Assembly: GCA_937934135.1 (NCBI GenBank) | Contig: CALHAW010000001.1 | Location: 62,001 to 126,000, forward strand | Direction of reading: 5' to 3' | Source: an uncultured Alphaproteobacteria bacterium | GTDB taxonomy: Bacteria; Pseudomonadota; Alphaproteobacteria; Micavibrionales; Micavibrionaceae | DNA: 64,000 nt | Part shown: positions 16,868 through 26,394 of the stretch, piece after piece | How the letters are laid out: each line of letters opens with the position of its first letter | Numbering within the stretch: position 1 is the first letter of the stretch | Translations under genes and position numbers: made by a program | The notes under the pieces: generated by a model | What the model saw: only the letters and a program-made list of their open reading frames with translations | What the model was told of the DNA's origin: nothing | Database searches by the model: none

Positions 16868-17266
16868 ATGGAACTCATATTTCTCCTCTTTCTCTACCTC
16901 TCCTTTCGGGCAAAGCATTTTAGTTGTGACTTTTTGTTGCAAACAGACTGGATGGCGGCTGATAAAGGAAAACCTGGTGTTGAGGGATACCGCGCGCTTA
17001 TCCCACATATCGCCATTCATGCGATAGGGACGTTGGCGGTGGTGTTGATCTTTGCACCAGCGCTTTGGTGGCTCTCAATTATTGATTTTATCATTCATGG
17101 TGTAATTGACCGTATGAAGGGTGTTGTGGGCCACAAGAAGAAATGGGGGATTGATAATAAGATTTTCTGGTGGGTCTTTGGCCTGGATCAAGAACTGCAT
17201 AACTTGACCCATTTATTTTATGTTGTGGTGATTTTTATGAGTTTGAACGCAATGATTTCCCTGTAA
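16868..17266 (+). CDS. DUF3307 family membrane protein
   Basis: A small integral membrane protein of about 132 residues from the ATG at 16868 (a TTG two codons earlier is possible). It shows the DUF3307 pattern: N-terminal helix, H-F-x-x-D-F-L-L-Q-T-D-W-M-A, central helices around HAIGTLAVVLIFAPALWWL, a HGVIDRMKG segment and a C-terminal WWVFGLDQELHNLTHL helix. The biochemical role of the family is not established. It lies alone between the FecR protein and rpmJ, on the opposite strand to the former. Confidence 0.7.
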   Translation: MELIFLLFLYLSFRAKHFSCDFLLQTDWMAADKGKPGVEGYRALIPHIAIHAIGTLAVVLIFAPALWWLSIIDFIIHGVIDRMKGVVGHKKKWGIDNKIFWWVFGLDQELHNLTHLFYVVVIFMSLNAMISL

Positions 17267-17322
17267 TTTTCCCCGTAATTTTCTCTGTAATATTGCCTTT
17301 TAATGTTCCTTTTCAATTTCTC

Positions 17323-17351
17323 TTGACAGTTTGCCCTTAAATCCCTATTTT
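17323..17351 (+). promoter_or_regulatory. Sigma70-type promoter for rpmJ
   Basis: A perfect -35 box TTGACA (17323-17328) is followed by a 17-bp spacer and TATTTT (17346-17351), 36 bp before the rpmJ start codon. The upstream region also has a repeated TGTAATTTTC-like sequence (from about 17263) of unknown meaning. Confidence 0.75.
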
Positions 17352-17387
17352 CTTGCTTCTAATAAGGAAATTGAAGGAATTGAGACG

Positions 17388-17513
17388 ATGAAAAAAGCTA
17401 ACTCATTGAAAACATTGAAATCTCGTGACAGAAACTGTCGCGTTATTCGTCGTCGTGGCCGTGTTTATGTGATCAATAAGGTCAATAAACGCTTTAAAGC
17501 CCGCCAAGGTTAA
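17388..17513 (+). CDS. rpmJ: 50S ribosomal protein L36
   Basis: A 41-residue very basic protein of the large ribosomal subunit. It ends in the signature [21 protein letters not shown]. It is the alphaproteobacterial form that lacks the zinc-ligand cysteines of canonical L36. Start ATG at 17388 has a GAAGGAATTGAG ribosome binding site; the longer open frame upstream is not coding. It is monocistronic, with its own promoter and terminator. Confidence 0.95.
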   Translation: MKKANSLKTLKSRDRNCRVIRRRGRVYVINKVNKRFKARQG

Positions 17514-17540
17514 TATTAAACTTTGATAACAGAATGAGGA

Positions 17541-17563
17541 GCCTGCAATTTGCAGGCTTTTTT
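17541..17563 (+). terminator. Rho-independent terminator of rpmJ
   Basis: The inverted repeat GCCTGCA / TGCAGGC with a short AT loop is followed by a T-run, 28 bp after the rpmJ stop codon. Confidence 0.9.
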
Positions 17564-17666
17564 GTGCGCGATATCTGCTTAATACCTGTTTGTCTTTCAA
17601 AAGTAAGTGGTGATTTGTACGTTGTTCTCTGTTATAAAATCACATCTTTAACATTTTAGGATTTGA

Positions 17667-18716
<1,050 letters not shown>

Positions 18717-18726
18717 TTGAATATGC

Positions 18727-19578
18727 ATGTTGTTGCCTTGGATCAGAAAAAGAAGTTTTACTCCGGCCCTCTCTTTTGATGACCGTACTAAGTCTATCTT
18801 TTTAATTGTAATTTCTCTCCTTATTTTTGTATTTTTTCTTTTAAGCCCCTCGGCAGCAGAGAGAATAAAGATGTCATTCTATGATCATCTGGCGACGACA
18901 GTTGACTTTATTAATCGCCCGTTTAAGACGGTATCAGATGAAATTAATTCCATCTCAAATGTTGCTGAATTAAAGGCAGAGAATGAGCGGCTCTTAATAG
19001 AAAATGAACGCTTAAAAGAATGGTATCAAACCGCGTTGATGTTACGGGCGCAAAATAGATCACTTGAGACATTGTTAAATGTGAAATCAGATAATGATTT
19101 TAACTTTATTACAGCGCGCGTTCTGATTTATCCGCAAAATAGCTATAGATCTGAGTTTCTTGTCAAAATCGGCGCTGAGAGCGGGATTGAAAAAGGAGAT
19201 GTAGCGCTTAGCGGGGAAGGGTTGATTGGCCGTATTTATAATATAGGTGAAAAAGTGGCTCATATTTTAGCTGTCACAGATATTAATTCGCGTATTCCGG
19301 TGACTGTTGAAGGCACTAATAAAAATGCGATTGCTGTGGGTCAGTTAAATCAACGTATTATCTTAAAACATTATGATTTCAATCTGAAAGATATGATTGG
19401 TAAAAAAATTTATACCTCAGGGGATGGAGAAGTCTTTCCCTCTGGGCTTTTAGTCGGCACCATTACACAATATAAAGATACTATTATTTTAGAACCTGCG
19501 GCAGAGTTAAAAGATTTGAAATTCGTAAAAATCATGAAATCTATCAATGTAAAACAGAAGGATATTGGAGGATTATAA
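18727..19578 (+). CDS. mreC: Rod shape-determining protein MreC
   Basis: Bitopic inner membrane protein that scaffolds the elongation machinery in the periplasm. It has one membrane helix (about 25-45), a coiled coil (ELKAENERLLIENERLKEWY, about 80-105) and the two beta-barrel domains of MreC with the conserved NSYRSEFLVKIG and GLIGRIYNIG segments. The 283 residues are normal. The ATG at 18727 is 10 bp after mreB. Activation of the PBP2-RodA pair by MreC is known for the family, and both partners are encoded downstream. Confidence 0.94.
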   Translation: MLLPWIRKRSFTPALSFDDRTKSIFLIVISLLIFVFFLLSPSAAERIKMSFYDHLATTVDFINRPFKTVSDEINSISNVAELKAENERLLIENERLKEWYQTALMLRAQNRSLETLLNVKSDNDFNFITARVLIYPQNSYRSEFLVKIGAESGIEKGDVALSGEGLIGRIYNIGEKVAHILAVTDINSRIPVTVEGTNKNAIAVGQLNQRIILKHYDFNLKDMIGKKIYTSGDGEVFPSGLLVGTITQYKDTIILEPAAELKDLKFVKIMKSINVKQKDIGGL

Positions 19579-19580
19579 TA

Positions 19581-20084
19581 ATGTTTTTTTTGAAAAATAT
19601 TACAATTTATATTCTGTGCTTTGTTCTTATTTATGCCAGTTGGTTGTGCAGTGATGTGTTTTTTAATGTGACTGTGCAGCCTTATATTATACTTTTGACG
19701 CTATCTTATTGGGCTATTTATAAGCCCTCGCTTTTTCATCCAGCTGTTATTTTTTGTTTAAGCCTTTTTTATGATGTCTTGCTTAACAATATGATTGGTT
19801 TTCATAGCGTTATATTCTTAACAATATATTTTGCACTGCGGTCTCAACGGAATTTTTTCCTTGGGCAAACATATATCGCTTTATTTGCGGTTTTTACCTT
19901 TATAATTAGTGTTTATGCGTTGTTTCACTGGCTGCTGCTATCGGTATCTTATAATAATGTTCTGCCGTATGAATATTTCTTTCATAATGTTGTCATCAGT
20001 ATTTTACTGCTTCCTTTATTAAGCTTTTTCTTTTTAGGTTTAAGAAAGCTTCTTTCCGTAGAGATCGAAAGTCATAGAATTTGA
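19581..20084 (+). CDS. mreD: Rod shape-determining protein MreD
   Basis: Polytopic membrane protein of 167 residues with about five hydrophobic helices (for example near 7-24, 35-50, 60-80, 90-120 and 130-155). MreD sequences diverge strongly, so the call rests on size, topology and its place directly between mreC (2-bp gap) and mrdA (4-bp overlap). It contains the typical SLFYDVLLNNMIG-like segment. It works in the inner membrane with MreC. Confidence 0.88.
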   Translation: MFFLKNITIYILCFVLIYASWLCSDVFFNVTVQPYIILLTLSYWAIYKPSLFHPAVIFCLSLFYDVLLNNMIGFHSVIFLTIYFALRSQRNFFLGQTYIALFAVFTFIISVYALFHWLLLSVSYNNVLPYEYFFHNVVISILLLPLLSFFFLGLRKLLSVEIESHRI

Positions 20085-21910
20085 TAGGCAACACAGATCA
20101 TAAAAGTAAAAAATTCACCCGTAGGGCATTTTTTGTCACGGCTTGTCAGGGTGCATTATTAACACTTTTAGGGGGGCGGTTGGCGTGGTTACAACTGGCA
20201 CAAGGCGAAAAATATAAAACATTATCAGATCAAAACCGTATTGATGGAAATTTTTTGTCCCCGTTGCGTGGGGGAATATTTGATCGCTTTGGTGTGCCAC
20301 TGGCCTTTAATGAAGAAAATTACCGTCTCCTCATTACGCCGGAAAAAGTAGATGACCTTGATTTACGCTTTAAGATTTTAAAACAGCTCATTGATATTAA
20401 TGATCAAGAAATTAAAAAAATTAAAGAAAAAATAGGAAAGCAATCTTCGTTTTTACCGTTAGAGGCGATTGACCGCTTAACATGGAAGGATATTGCAAAA
20501 TTAGAAGTTAATATTTCTGACCTTCCGGGAATGGAAGTGCAAAAAGGCGATATACGGCGTTATCCTTTATCTGATATCACGTCTCATATTACAGGATATG
20601 TTGGCCGCCCGAATGAACGGGATTTAGAAACCAAAGATCCTGTTTTAAAGCTTCCAGGTTTTCGCATCGGTAAAACATCCCTCGAAAAATCTTATAATCA
20701 TATTTTACAAGGTCAAGCAGGATTCCAACAATCTGAAGTGAACGTACAGGGGCGAAAAGTAAGGGATCTTTCTTATCAAGAAAGCCAAGCAGGAAAACGT
20801 GTAAAGCTAACGGTTGATGCAGAATATCAGCGGTTTTGCCAAGAACGGCTTTCTCAATATAAAAGTGCTTCTTGTATTGTCATGAATACGAAGACGGGAG
20901 CAATTTATGCGATGGCATCTCATCCAACTTTTGATCCGAACTTATTTGTAAATGGTATTTCAACAGGAGCATGGAATGAGCTTTTAAATGATCCAACCTT
21001 TCCGTTAAATAACAAAGCGATTTCAGGGCAATATCCGCCAGGGTCGACATTTAAAATGATTACGGCTTTGGCTGCCTTTGAACAGGGCGTGGCGACATCA
21101 AAAACATCCGTTAACTGCACGGGGCGGTATGAGTTAGGAAAGAGTAAGTATCATTGCTGGAAATTGAGTGGTCACGGTAAAGTGAACGCGGTGAGCGCCC
21201 TGATGCGGTCATGTGATACATATTATTATAAATTATCGACTGAAATTGGTATTGATAATATTGCGGCGATGGCGCGCCAATTTGGGTTGGGGCAGACATA
21301 TGATTTTGACATCATGTCGGAAAAATCAGGCTTAATTCCAACCAAAAAATGGAAACAAAAACATCATAAACAAGTCTGGCGCCCTGGAGACACAGTGATT
21401 TCAAGCATTGGTCAGGGATTTATATTGGCAACACCATTACAGCTTGCGGTGATGACCGCGCGGCTTGTGAATGGTGGATACGCGGTAAAGCCATATTTGG
21501 TGAGCCATGTTGGTGAACGTCAAATTTATCAAGAAAAATGGCCCAAAATTAATGTAAAGAAAAAGCATTTAGACCTTGTAAAAAAAGGAATGGATTTTGT
21601 TGTTAATCATAAAGATGGCACGGCATATGATTCAAAAGTAGAAAATAAAGATCAGCAATTTGGTGGTAAAACGGGAACGGCTCAGGTCAAGAAAATTAAC
21701 CGCGCACAACGCGCTTTAGGCATTACGAATGAAGATTTAGAGTGGAAATTCCGCCATCATGCTTTATTTGTTGGGTACGCCCCACTTAATAATCCAGATT
21801 ATGTGTGTTCTGTCGTGGTAGAGCATGGCGGCGGTGGTTCTGCCGTTGCCGCGCCGATAGCGCGTGATTTATTGCTGGAAGTACAAAGAAGAAAATTGGC
21901 AGACACATGA
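20081..21910 (+). CDS. mrdA: Penicillin-binding protein 2 (peptidoglycan transpeptidase)
   Basis: Elongasome transpeptidase that cross-links peptidoglycan, a beta-lactam target. The TTG start at 20081 overlaps the mreD stop. It has an N-terminal membrane helix (about 15-35), a pedestal domain with LRGGIFDRFGVPLA (about 60-75), and the catalytic domain with the three penicillin-binding motifs: PPGSTFKM (nucleophile Ser of SxxK), SCD (in MRSCDTYYYK) and KTGTAQ. The 609 residues are normal. It overlaps rodA by 4 bp (ATGA), matching the functional pairing of PBP2 with RodA. Confidence 0.96.
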   Translation: MIGNTDHKSKKFTRRAFFVTACQGALLTLLGGRLAWLQLAQGEKYKTLSDQNRIDGNFLSPLRGGIFDRFGVPLAFNEENYRLLITPEKVDDLDLRFKILKQLIDINDQEIKKIKEKIGKQSSFLPLEAIDRLTWKDIAKLEVNISDLPGMEVQKGDIRRYPLSDITSHITGYVGRPNERDLETKDPVLKLPGFRIGKTSLEKSYNHILQGQAGFQQSEVNVQGRKVRDLSYQESQAGKRVKLTVDAEYQRFCQERLSQYKSASCIVMNTKTGAIYAMASHPTFDPNLFVNGISTGAWNELLNDPTFPLNNKAISGQYPPGSTFKMITALAAFEQGVATSKTSVNCTGRYELGKSKYHCWKLSGHGKVNAVSALMRSCDTYYYKLSTEIGIDNIAAMARQFGLGQTYDFDIMSEKSGLIPTKKWKQKHHKQVWRPGDTVISSIGQGFILATPLQLAVMTARLVNGGYAVKPYLVSHVGERQIYQEKWPKINVKKKHLDLVKKGMDFVVNHKDGTAYDSKVENKDQQFGGKTGTAQVKKINRAQRALGITNEDLEWKFRHHALFVGYAPLNNPDYVCSVVVEHGGGGSAVAAPIARDLLLEVQRRKLADT

Positions 21911-23034
21911 AAAATCAATCAAGGATAAAAGGGCAGAGCGCTATTTTAGAAAAAGTTCTTAATTTGAACTTTACGCTTATCTTTCTTGTTATTTTTATGG
22001 CGTGTATTGGATTTACGGCGCTTTATTCTGCGGCAGGATCGTTTGACCCATGGGCGTCAAAACAAATTATGCGTTTTGGAGTCGGCATGATCGGACTTCT
22101 TATTATTTCGATGATCAGCACGACATGGTGGTACCAACTTAGCTACCCGATCTATATTATCGGTTTTCTCATGCTCCTTATTGTTGAAATTATGGGGCAT
22201 ACGGGGATGGGGGCGCAGCGCTGGATTAATTTAGGCTTTATTCAGCTGCAACCGTCTGAATTTATGAAGATTGCGGTTGTGATGGCGTTGGCGAAATATT
22301 TTCATCACGCAACCGATGAAGATTTAAAAAGTATCAGATTTTTGTTTATGGGATCATTATTGGTTATTGCGCCAGTTGCCCTTGTTTTATTACAACCTGA
22401 TTTAGGGACATCCTTGATGATTGTGATGGCGGGGCTTTCTATTTTCTTTTTGGCGGGTGCGCCCATTTGGATGTTTTTGACGGGCGGCGGCGCGGTTTTA
22501 TTATCGCTTCCGGTTATTTGGCATTTTTTGCATGACTATCAAAAAGGGCGCGTGCTTACTTTTTTGAATCCAGAACGTGATCCGTTAGGGGCGGGATATC
22601 ATATCACCCAATCTAAAATTGCATTGGGGTCTGGCGGATGGGATGGACGCGGCTTTATGGAAGGCTCTCAAAGCCGCTTAAATTTCCTGCCTGAAAAACA
22701 GACAGATTTTATTTTTACTTTATGGGCCGAAGAATGGGGATTTGTCGGTGGTGTGTTTCTCTTGGGACTTATTGCATTTATTTTGTGGAAATGCGTTTCC
22801 ATTGCAATGAAGTGCCGCCATGTCTTCACGCGCTTGCTGGCGATGGGACTGACGGTGAACTTCTTTCTTTATGTGTTTATTAATATCGCCATGGTGATGG
22901 GGCTTATTCCCGTTGTGGGCGCACCTTTACCGCTTGTCTCTTATGGTGGCACATCCATGCTCGCCGTATTAACGGCGTTTGGATTAATATTATCGTGCCA
23001 AATTCATAAGAATGATAAATTGTTACTTACTTAA
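21907..23034 (+). CDS. rodA: Rod shape-determining SEDS glycosyltransferase RodA
   Basis: Integral membrane peptidoglycan polymerase of the SEDS family, partner of PBP2. About ten membrane helices are visible. Conserved SEDS stretches include AQRWINLGFIQLQPSEFMK, LLQPDLGTSLMI, the QKGRVLTFLNPERDPLGAGYH loop, FLPEKQTDFIFTLWAEEWG and a C-terminal GLIPVVGAPLPLVSYGGTS. The 375 residues are full length. It is the last gene of the mre operon and ends 13 bp from the convergent grxD. Confidence 0.96.
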   Translation: MKNQSRIKGQSAILEKVLNLNFTLIFLVIFMACIGFTALYSAAGSFDPWASKQIMRFGVGMIGLLIISMISTTWWYQLSYPIYIIGFLMLLIVEIMGHTGMGAQRWINLGFIQLQPSEFMKIAVVMALAKYFHHATDEDLKSIRFLFMGSLLVIAPVALVLLQPDLGTSLMIVMAGLSIFFLAGAPIWMFLTGGGAVLLSLPVIWHFLHDYQKGRVLTFLNPERDPLGAGYHITQSKIALGSGGWDGRGFMEGSQSRLNFLPEKQTDFIFTLWAEEWGFVGGVFLLGLIAFILWKCVSIAMKCRHVFTRLLAMGLTVNFFLYVFINIAMVMGLIPVVGAPLPLVSYGGTSMLAVLTAFGLILSCQIHKNDKLLLT

Positions 23035-23047
23035 ATGATAAATTATT

Positions 23048-23380
23048 TTACGCGGCGGCAATGATGCCTTTGTCTTGAAGAAGTGTTTGTAACTCACCAT
23101 TTTCATACATTTCACGAATAATATCCGCGCCGCCAATAAATTCACCCTTCACATATAATTGAGGAATGGTTGGCCATTGGGTAAATTCTTTAATTGCCTC
23201 ACGCAGCGTATTATCTTCTAAGATATTAATATCTTTAAATGGCACGCCCATTTGTGACAAAATTTGTACAACAGCAGCAGAAAACCCACATTGTGGGAAA
23301 ACGGCGCTGCCTTTCATATAAAGAACAACATCATTATTTGTTATGGTTTTTTTGATTTGGTCAAAAATTATATTTTCCAT
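23048..23380 (-). CDS. grxD: Monothiol glutaredoxin (Grx4 type)
   Basis: Iron-sulfur cluster carrier glutaredoxin with the CGFS active site (Cys31 in PQCGFSAAV). Family members bind a [2Fe-2S] cluster with glutathione and pair with BolA. Other family landmarks are WPTIPQLYVKGEFIGG, which binds glutathione, and GADIIREM near the C-terminus. It is 110 residues, normal. It lies 18 bp downstream of bolA on the same strand, which fits the known Grx4-BolA complex. Confidence 0.95.
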   Translation of the reverse strand: MENIIFDQIKKTITNNDVVLYMKGSAVFPQCGFSAAVVQILSQMGVPFKDINILEDNTLREAIKEFTQWPTIPQLYVKGEFIGGADIIREMYENGELQTLLQDKGIIAAA

Positions 23381-23398
23381 TATTTATTTCCTTAAAAA

Positions 23399-23632
23399 TT
23401 ATTCGGGTATAGAGGTTTGTATGGCAAGCGCATGAAGTTCATTCCCCATCCGCCCTTGTAAGGCTTGATACACCATTTGATGTTGTTGAACCCGTGATTT
23501 ACCAATAAAGCTGGCAGAGACAATATGCGCGGCATAATGTTCCCCGTCACCACGTAGGTCCGTGATGGTAATGTGTGCATCAGGCAGGCCTTCTTTGATA
23601 AAGCCTTCAATTTCTTCGGGACTCATTGCCAT
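23399..23632 (-). CDS. BolA family protein
   Basis: A 77-residue BolA/IbaG-type protein. It shows the family core: an N-terminal helix (IEGFIKEGLPDAHITITDLRG), the conserved H-Y-A-A-H-I-V strand, the V-Q-Q-H-Q-M-V-Y-Q-A-L helix and the C-terminal ELHALAIQT strand. The family binds a [2Fe-2S] cluster together with monothiol glutaredoxins, and grxD is the next gene. The gene upstream, for the DUF1476 protein, ends 3 bp before it, so the three probably form one transcript. Confidence 0.92.
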   Translation of the reverse strand: MAMSPEEIEGFIKEGLPDAHITITDLRGDGEHYAAHIVSASFIGKSRVQQHQMVYQALQGRMGNELHALAIQTSIPE

Positions 23633-23635
23633 GGT

Positions 23636-23968
23636 TTAAGCGGCTTCTTCTTTAATTTCTTTTTGTGCTTGTTCAAAAAGCTCAGCCATTTTGGCATTAA
23701 ACCCATCTTCAGAAACACCTAGATTATGTTTTTCGATATCAGGCATAACAAAGCGTTTTACATCGTCAAATCCCGCTTCTTCAAGATTGGCGCCAATAAC
23801 ACTTCCTGCATAGGCATTTGCTTCTTCATTGCTCATCCCCATTTTATTCGCAAGCCAAAGGCCCATCCGCTTACAGGCGCGTGCTTCTGCCTTAAAAAGG
23901 AGGGTTTCATCGAGGGCAAATTTATTCTCAAATGCACTTTGGCGGTCGTCAAAACTACTCATAATCAT
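23636..23968 (-). CDS. DUF1476 / F1-ATPase inhibitor zeta subunit
   Basis: A 110-residue alpha-helical protein with the DUF1476 pattern: MSSFDDRQSAFENKFALDE, EARACKRMGLWLANKMGMS, and VMPDIEKHNLGVSEDGFNAKM. In Paracoccus the homologue is the zeta subunit that blocks ATP hydrolysis by F1Fo-ATP synthase. The family is essentially alphaproteobacterial. The longer frame has two residues before MSSF, and the ATG at 23962 is equally likely as the start. It diverges from purC. Confidence 0.88.
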   Translation of the reverse strand: MIMSSFDDRQSAFENKFALDETLLFKAEARACKRMGLWLANKMGMSNEEANAYAGSVIGANLEEAGFDDVKRFVMPDIEKHNLGVSEDGFNAKMAELFEQAQKEIKEEAA

Positions 23969-24063
23969 CCTTTCTTGATGAAATTGTTAATTTCCTAAAC
24001 CTACCATTGGAAAGTGAGGAAATCCATGCTTATATGCGAGTATATTAAAGAGGATTTAAAATA

Positions 24064-24927
24064 ATGACAAAGCGTAAACCACTCTATGATGGCAAGGCCA
24101 AAACCATTTATGAAGGACCAGAGCCAGGCACAGTAATACAATATTTTAAAGATAATGTGTCTGCCACATCCATTGCTCCGGATAAGAAGGGGACTGTTTC
24201 AGGCAAGGGGGTTTTAAATAACCGAATTTCTGCCCATATTATGACGAAATTAGAAGCCGTTGGCGTGCCGACGCATTTCATTCGCTCGCTCAATATGCGT
24301 GAACAATTAGTACGTAAAGTCGATATTGTACCTTTAGAAGTCGTTATCCGTAATGTTGCCGCGGGCGGTGTATGCCGTCACTTGGGCGTCAAAGAAGGTC
24401 AACGCTTTGCACAGCCTTTGGTTGAGTTTTTCTATAAGAATGATGAATTAAATGATCCGATTGTGAGCGAACAGCATATTTATGCGTTTAATTGGGCTGA
24501 TCCTTATGAATTAGAAGAAATGGTGATGCAGGCGCTTCGTGTGAATGATTTTCTTTCTGGTTTATTTGCGGCCATTGGTCTGCAGCTCGTTGATTTTAAA
24601 TTGGAATTTGGTCGCCTATGGGGAAAAGATGATGAGCTTTACATTATTCTGGCCGATGAAATCTCACCGGATAATTGCCGCCTTTGGGATATGAAAACTG
24701 GCGAAAAAATGGATAAAGACCGCTATCGCTATGATTTAGGGGATTTGGTTGAAGGATATCAAGAAATTGCTAAACGTTTGGGATTAATCCCCGAAGCAGG
24801 GATTATCCAAGGCGGAAATATTGATGAAGCCGCCGCAGAAGGCCTTGTTCATATTGAAAACGAGCTGTCGCGTGAGCGCAGATTGCGGGCGATTAAAAAA
24901 TCGCCACAAGGGACGAAAAAAAATTAA
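24064..24927 (+). CDS. purC: Phosphoribosylaminoimidazole-succinocarboxamide synthase
   Basis: ATP-dependent purine biosynthesis enzyme (SAICAR synthase). Family motifs present are [13 protein letters not shown] at the N-terminus, [10 protein letters not shown] in the CAIR/ATP region, and [14 protein letters not shown] and [10 protein letters not shown] in the C-terminal half. The ATG has an AGAGGAT ribosome binding site. The 287 residues exceed the minimal form by about 40 because of a basic, Glu-rich C-terminal tail. In many alphaproteobacteria purC is followed by purS-purQ-purL before bolA-grxD; those genes are not here. Confidence 0.95.
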   Translation: MTKRKPLYDGKAKTIYEGPEPGTVIQYFKDNVSATSIAPDKKGTVSGKGVLNNRISAHIMTKLEAVGVPTHFIRSLNMREQLVRKVDIVPLEVVIRNVAAGGVCRHLGVKEGQRFAQPLVEFFYKNDELNDPIVSEQHIYAFNWADPYELEEMVMQALRVNDFLSGLFAAIGLQLVDFKLEFGRLWGKDDELYIILADEISPDNCRLWDMKTGEKMDKDRYRYDLGDLVEGYQEIAKRLGLIPEAGIIQGGNIDEAAAEGLVHIENELSRERRLRAIKKSPQGTKKN

Positions 24928-24951
24928 AAACATTAAAAGTAGGAAAAAGAG

Positions 24952-25716
24952 CTAAGAGGTAAATTGCTCTTTTAAGATACGCTCTTCCAGATTTTGATCT
25001 GGATCGAAAAGAAGTGTGCATCCATGACTGTCTGCTTGCTTGATTTCAACGGATGCAACATGGCGGATTTCTGTTGAATCTGCGGTGGCGCTCACGGGAC
25101 GTTTTTCTGGATTGTTAATCTCTATCTTGACACGTGAATGGGACGGCAATAATGCGCCCTTCCACCGTCGTGGGCGAAAGGCGCTAATGGGGGTTAATGC
25201 CAAAACATTTGCCGAAAGCGGGATGATAGGGCCATGGGCAGAAAGATTATACGCCGTACTCCCTGCGGGGGTTGCCAATAATATACCATCACAAACCAGC
25301 TCGGGGATGCGTTCAATATTATCAACGGATATCTTCAGTTTTGCGGCTTGGCGGGTCTGCCTTAACAGGGCGACTTCATTAAAAGCGATCGCATCATATT
25401 CTGTCCCTTTTTCATCAATGGTTTTCATTTGAAGGGGGAATATCTCAACTTGATGAGCATCATTGAGGCGTTCCAGTAATTTTTCGGGGCGGTAGGGATT
25501 CATCAAAAACCCAACAGAACCACAATTCATGCCATAGACAGGAATGCCGTGATTATAGGTTTGATGTAATGTTTCCAACATTGTTCCATCACCGCCAATG
25601 GCCACGGCGATATCCGCCTCATCCAATGCAACGTTTTTATAATATTTTTGTAAATTATGAAGGGCGTCTTGTGCCTCTTTGGTTTCTGCGGCAATGAAGG
25701 TTAATTTGGGCGGCAT
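24952..25716 (-). CDS. nadK: NAD kinase
   Basis: Phosphorylates NAD+ to NADP+. The diagnostic GGDGTMLETLHQTY motif is at about residues 41-54, followed by the N-x-G-x-V-G-F-L-M-N motif and the ATP/NAD site GDGILLATPAGSTAYNLSAHGPI. The 254 residues are normal for the alphaproteobacterial form. The ATG follows the pyrE stop codon with no gap, so it is translated from the same message as pyrE and the S24 regulator upstream. Confidence 0.94.
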   Translation of the reverse strand: MPPKLTFIAAETKEAQDALHNLQKYYKNVALDEADIAVAIGGDGTMLETLHQTYNHGIPVYGMNCGSVGFLMNPYRPEKLLERLNDAHQVEIFPLQMKTIDEKGTEYDAIAFNEVALLRQTRQAAKLKISVDNIERIPELVCDGILLATPAGSTAYNLSAHGPIIPLSANVLALTPISAFRPRRWKGALLPSHSRVKIEINNPEKRPVSATADSTEIRHVASVEIKQADSHGCTLLFDPDQNLEERILKEQFTS

Positions 25717-26394
25717 TTAAGATGCTTTCTTAAAATTATCGGCCCATTCTTTGGGCGCGTTCAGAAAACTTTCGAAAGATGTAATAGTTTTATCATCAAA
25801 ATAATCTTCTTCTTTTATGACATCCAATACATCCCACCATGTAGTCAATGACAGCGGCGCCATATCCATTTCTTGAAAAGATTTTTTTGTTTCCGGATAA
25901 ATGTCATAAGAAAAAATAACAAAACTATTTTGAAGACGCATTCCCGCTTCACGCAGTACATCAATAAATATTTTTTGTGAACTGCCCACATTCATTAAGT
26001 CTTCAACCAGAATAACTTTTTTATTTTCACCTTCTACATGTCCTTCAATTTGTGACATACGCCCGTGACCTTTTGGTTTTTTACGAACATAAAGCATAGG
26101 CAGATTAAGACGCTCTGCAATGAAAGCAGCATAAGGGATACCTGCAGTTTCCCCGCCCGCCACATAGTCAACATCAAGGTTTTTAATCATCTGCGCGGCA
26201 TAATCCATAAGGATTGAACGCTCTTCAGGGAAGGCAATAGGGCGGCGGCAATCCACATAAACAGGGCCAATAGCGCCAGAGGTATATTGAAATGGTTCTG
26301 CCGTATTAATTAAGATTGAATTTGTATCTAATAAAATCTTTGCGGCTTCTTTTGCCATATTTTTTGTTTCGTTTTTTGTCATTGGCTTACCCAT
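25717..26394 (-). CDS. pyrE: Orotate phosphoribosyltransferase
   Basis: Pyrimidine biosynthesis: orotate plus PRPP to OMP. Family features are FQYTSGAIGPVYVDCRRPIAFP at the N-terminus, the AGGETAGIPYAAFIAERLNLPMLYVRKKPKGHG stretch, and the PRPP loop. The loop reads VEDLMNVGSS, where most PyrE have a T-T-x-G-G-S core, so the phosphate-binding residues differ from the norm. Three starts are possible (26412, 26394, 26382). 26394 has GGGAAG at good spacing; 26382 gives an ATGA overlap with the regulator stop. Either way translation is coupled to the regulator. Confidence 0.88.
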   Translation of the reverse strand: MGKPMTKNETKNMAKEAAKILLDTNSILINTAEPFQYTSGAIGPVYVDCRRPIAFPEERSILMDYAAQMIKNLDVDYVAGGETAGIPYAAFIAERLNLPMLYVRKKPKGHGRMSQIEGHVEGENKKVILVEDLMNVGSSQKIFIDVLREAGMRLQNSFVIFSYDIYPETKKSFQEMDMAPLSLTTWWDVLDVIKEEDYFDDKTITSFESFLNAPKEWADNFKKAS

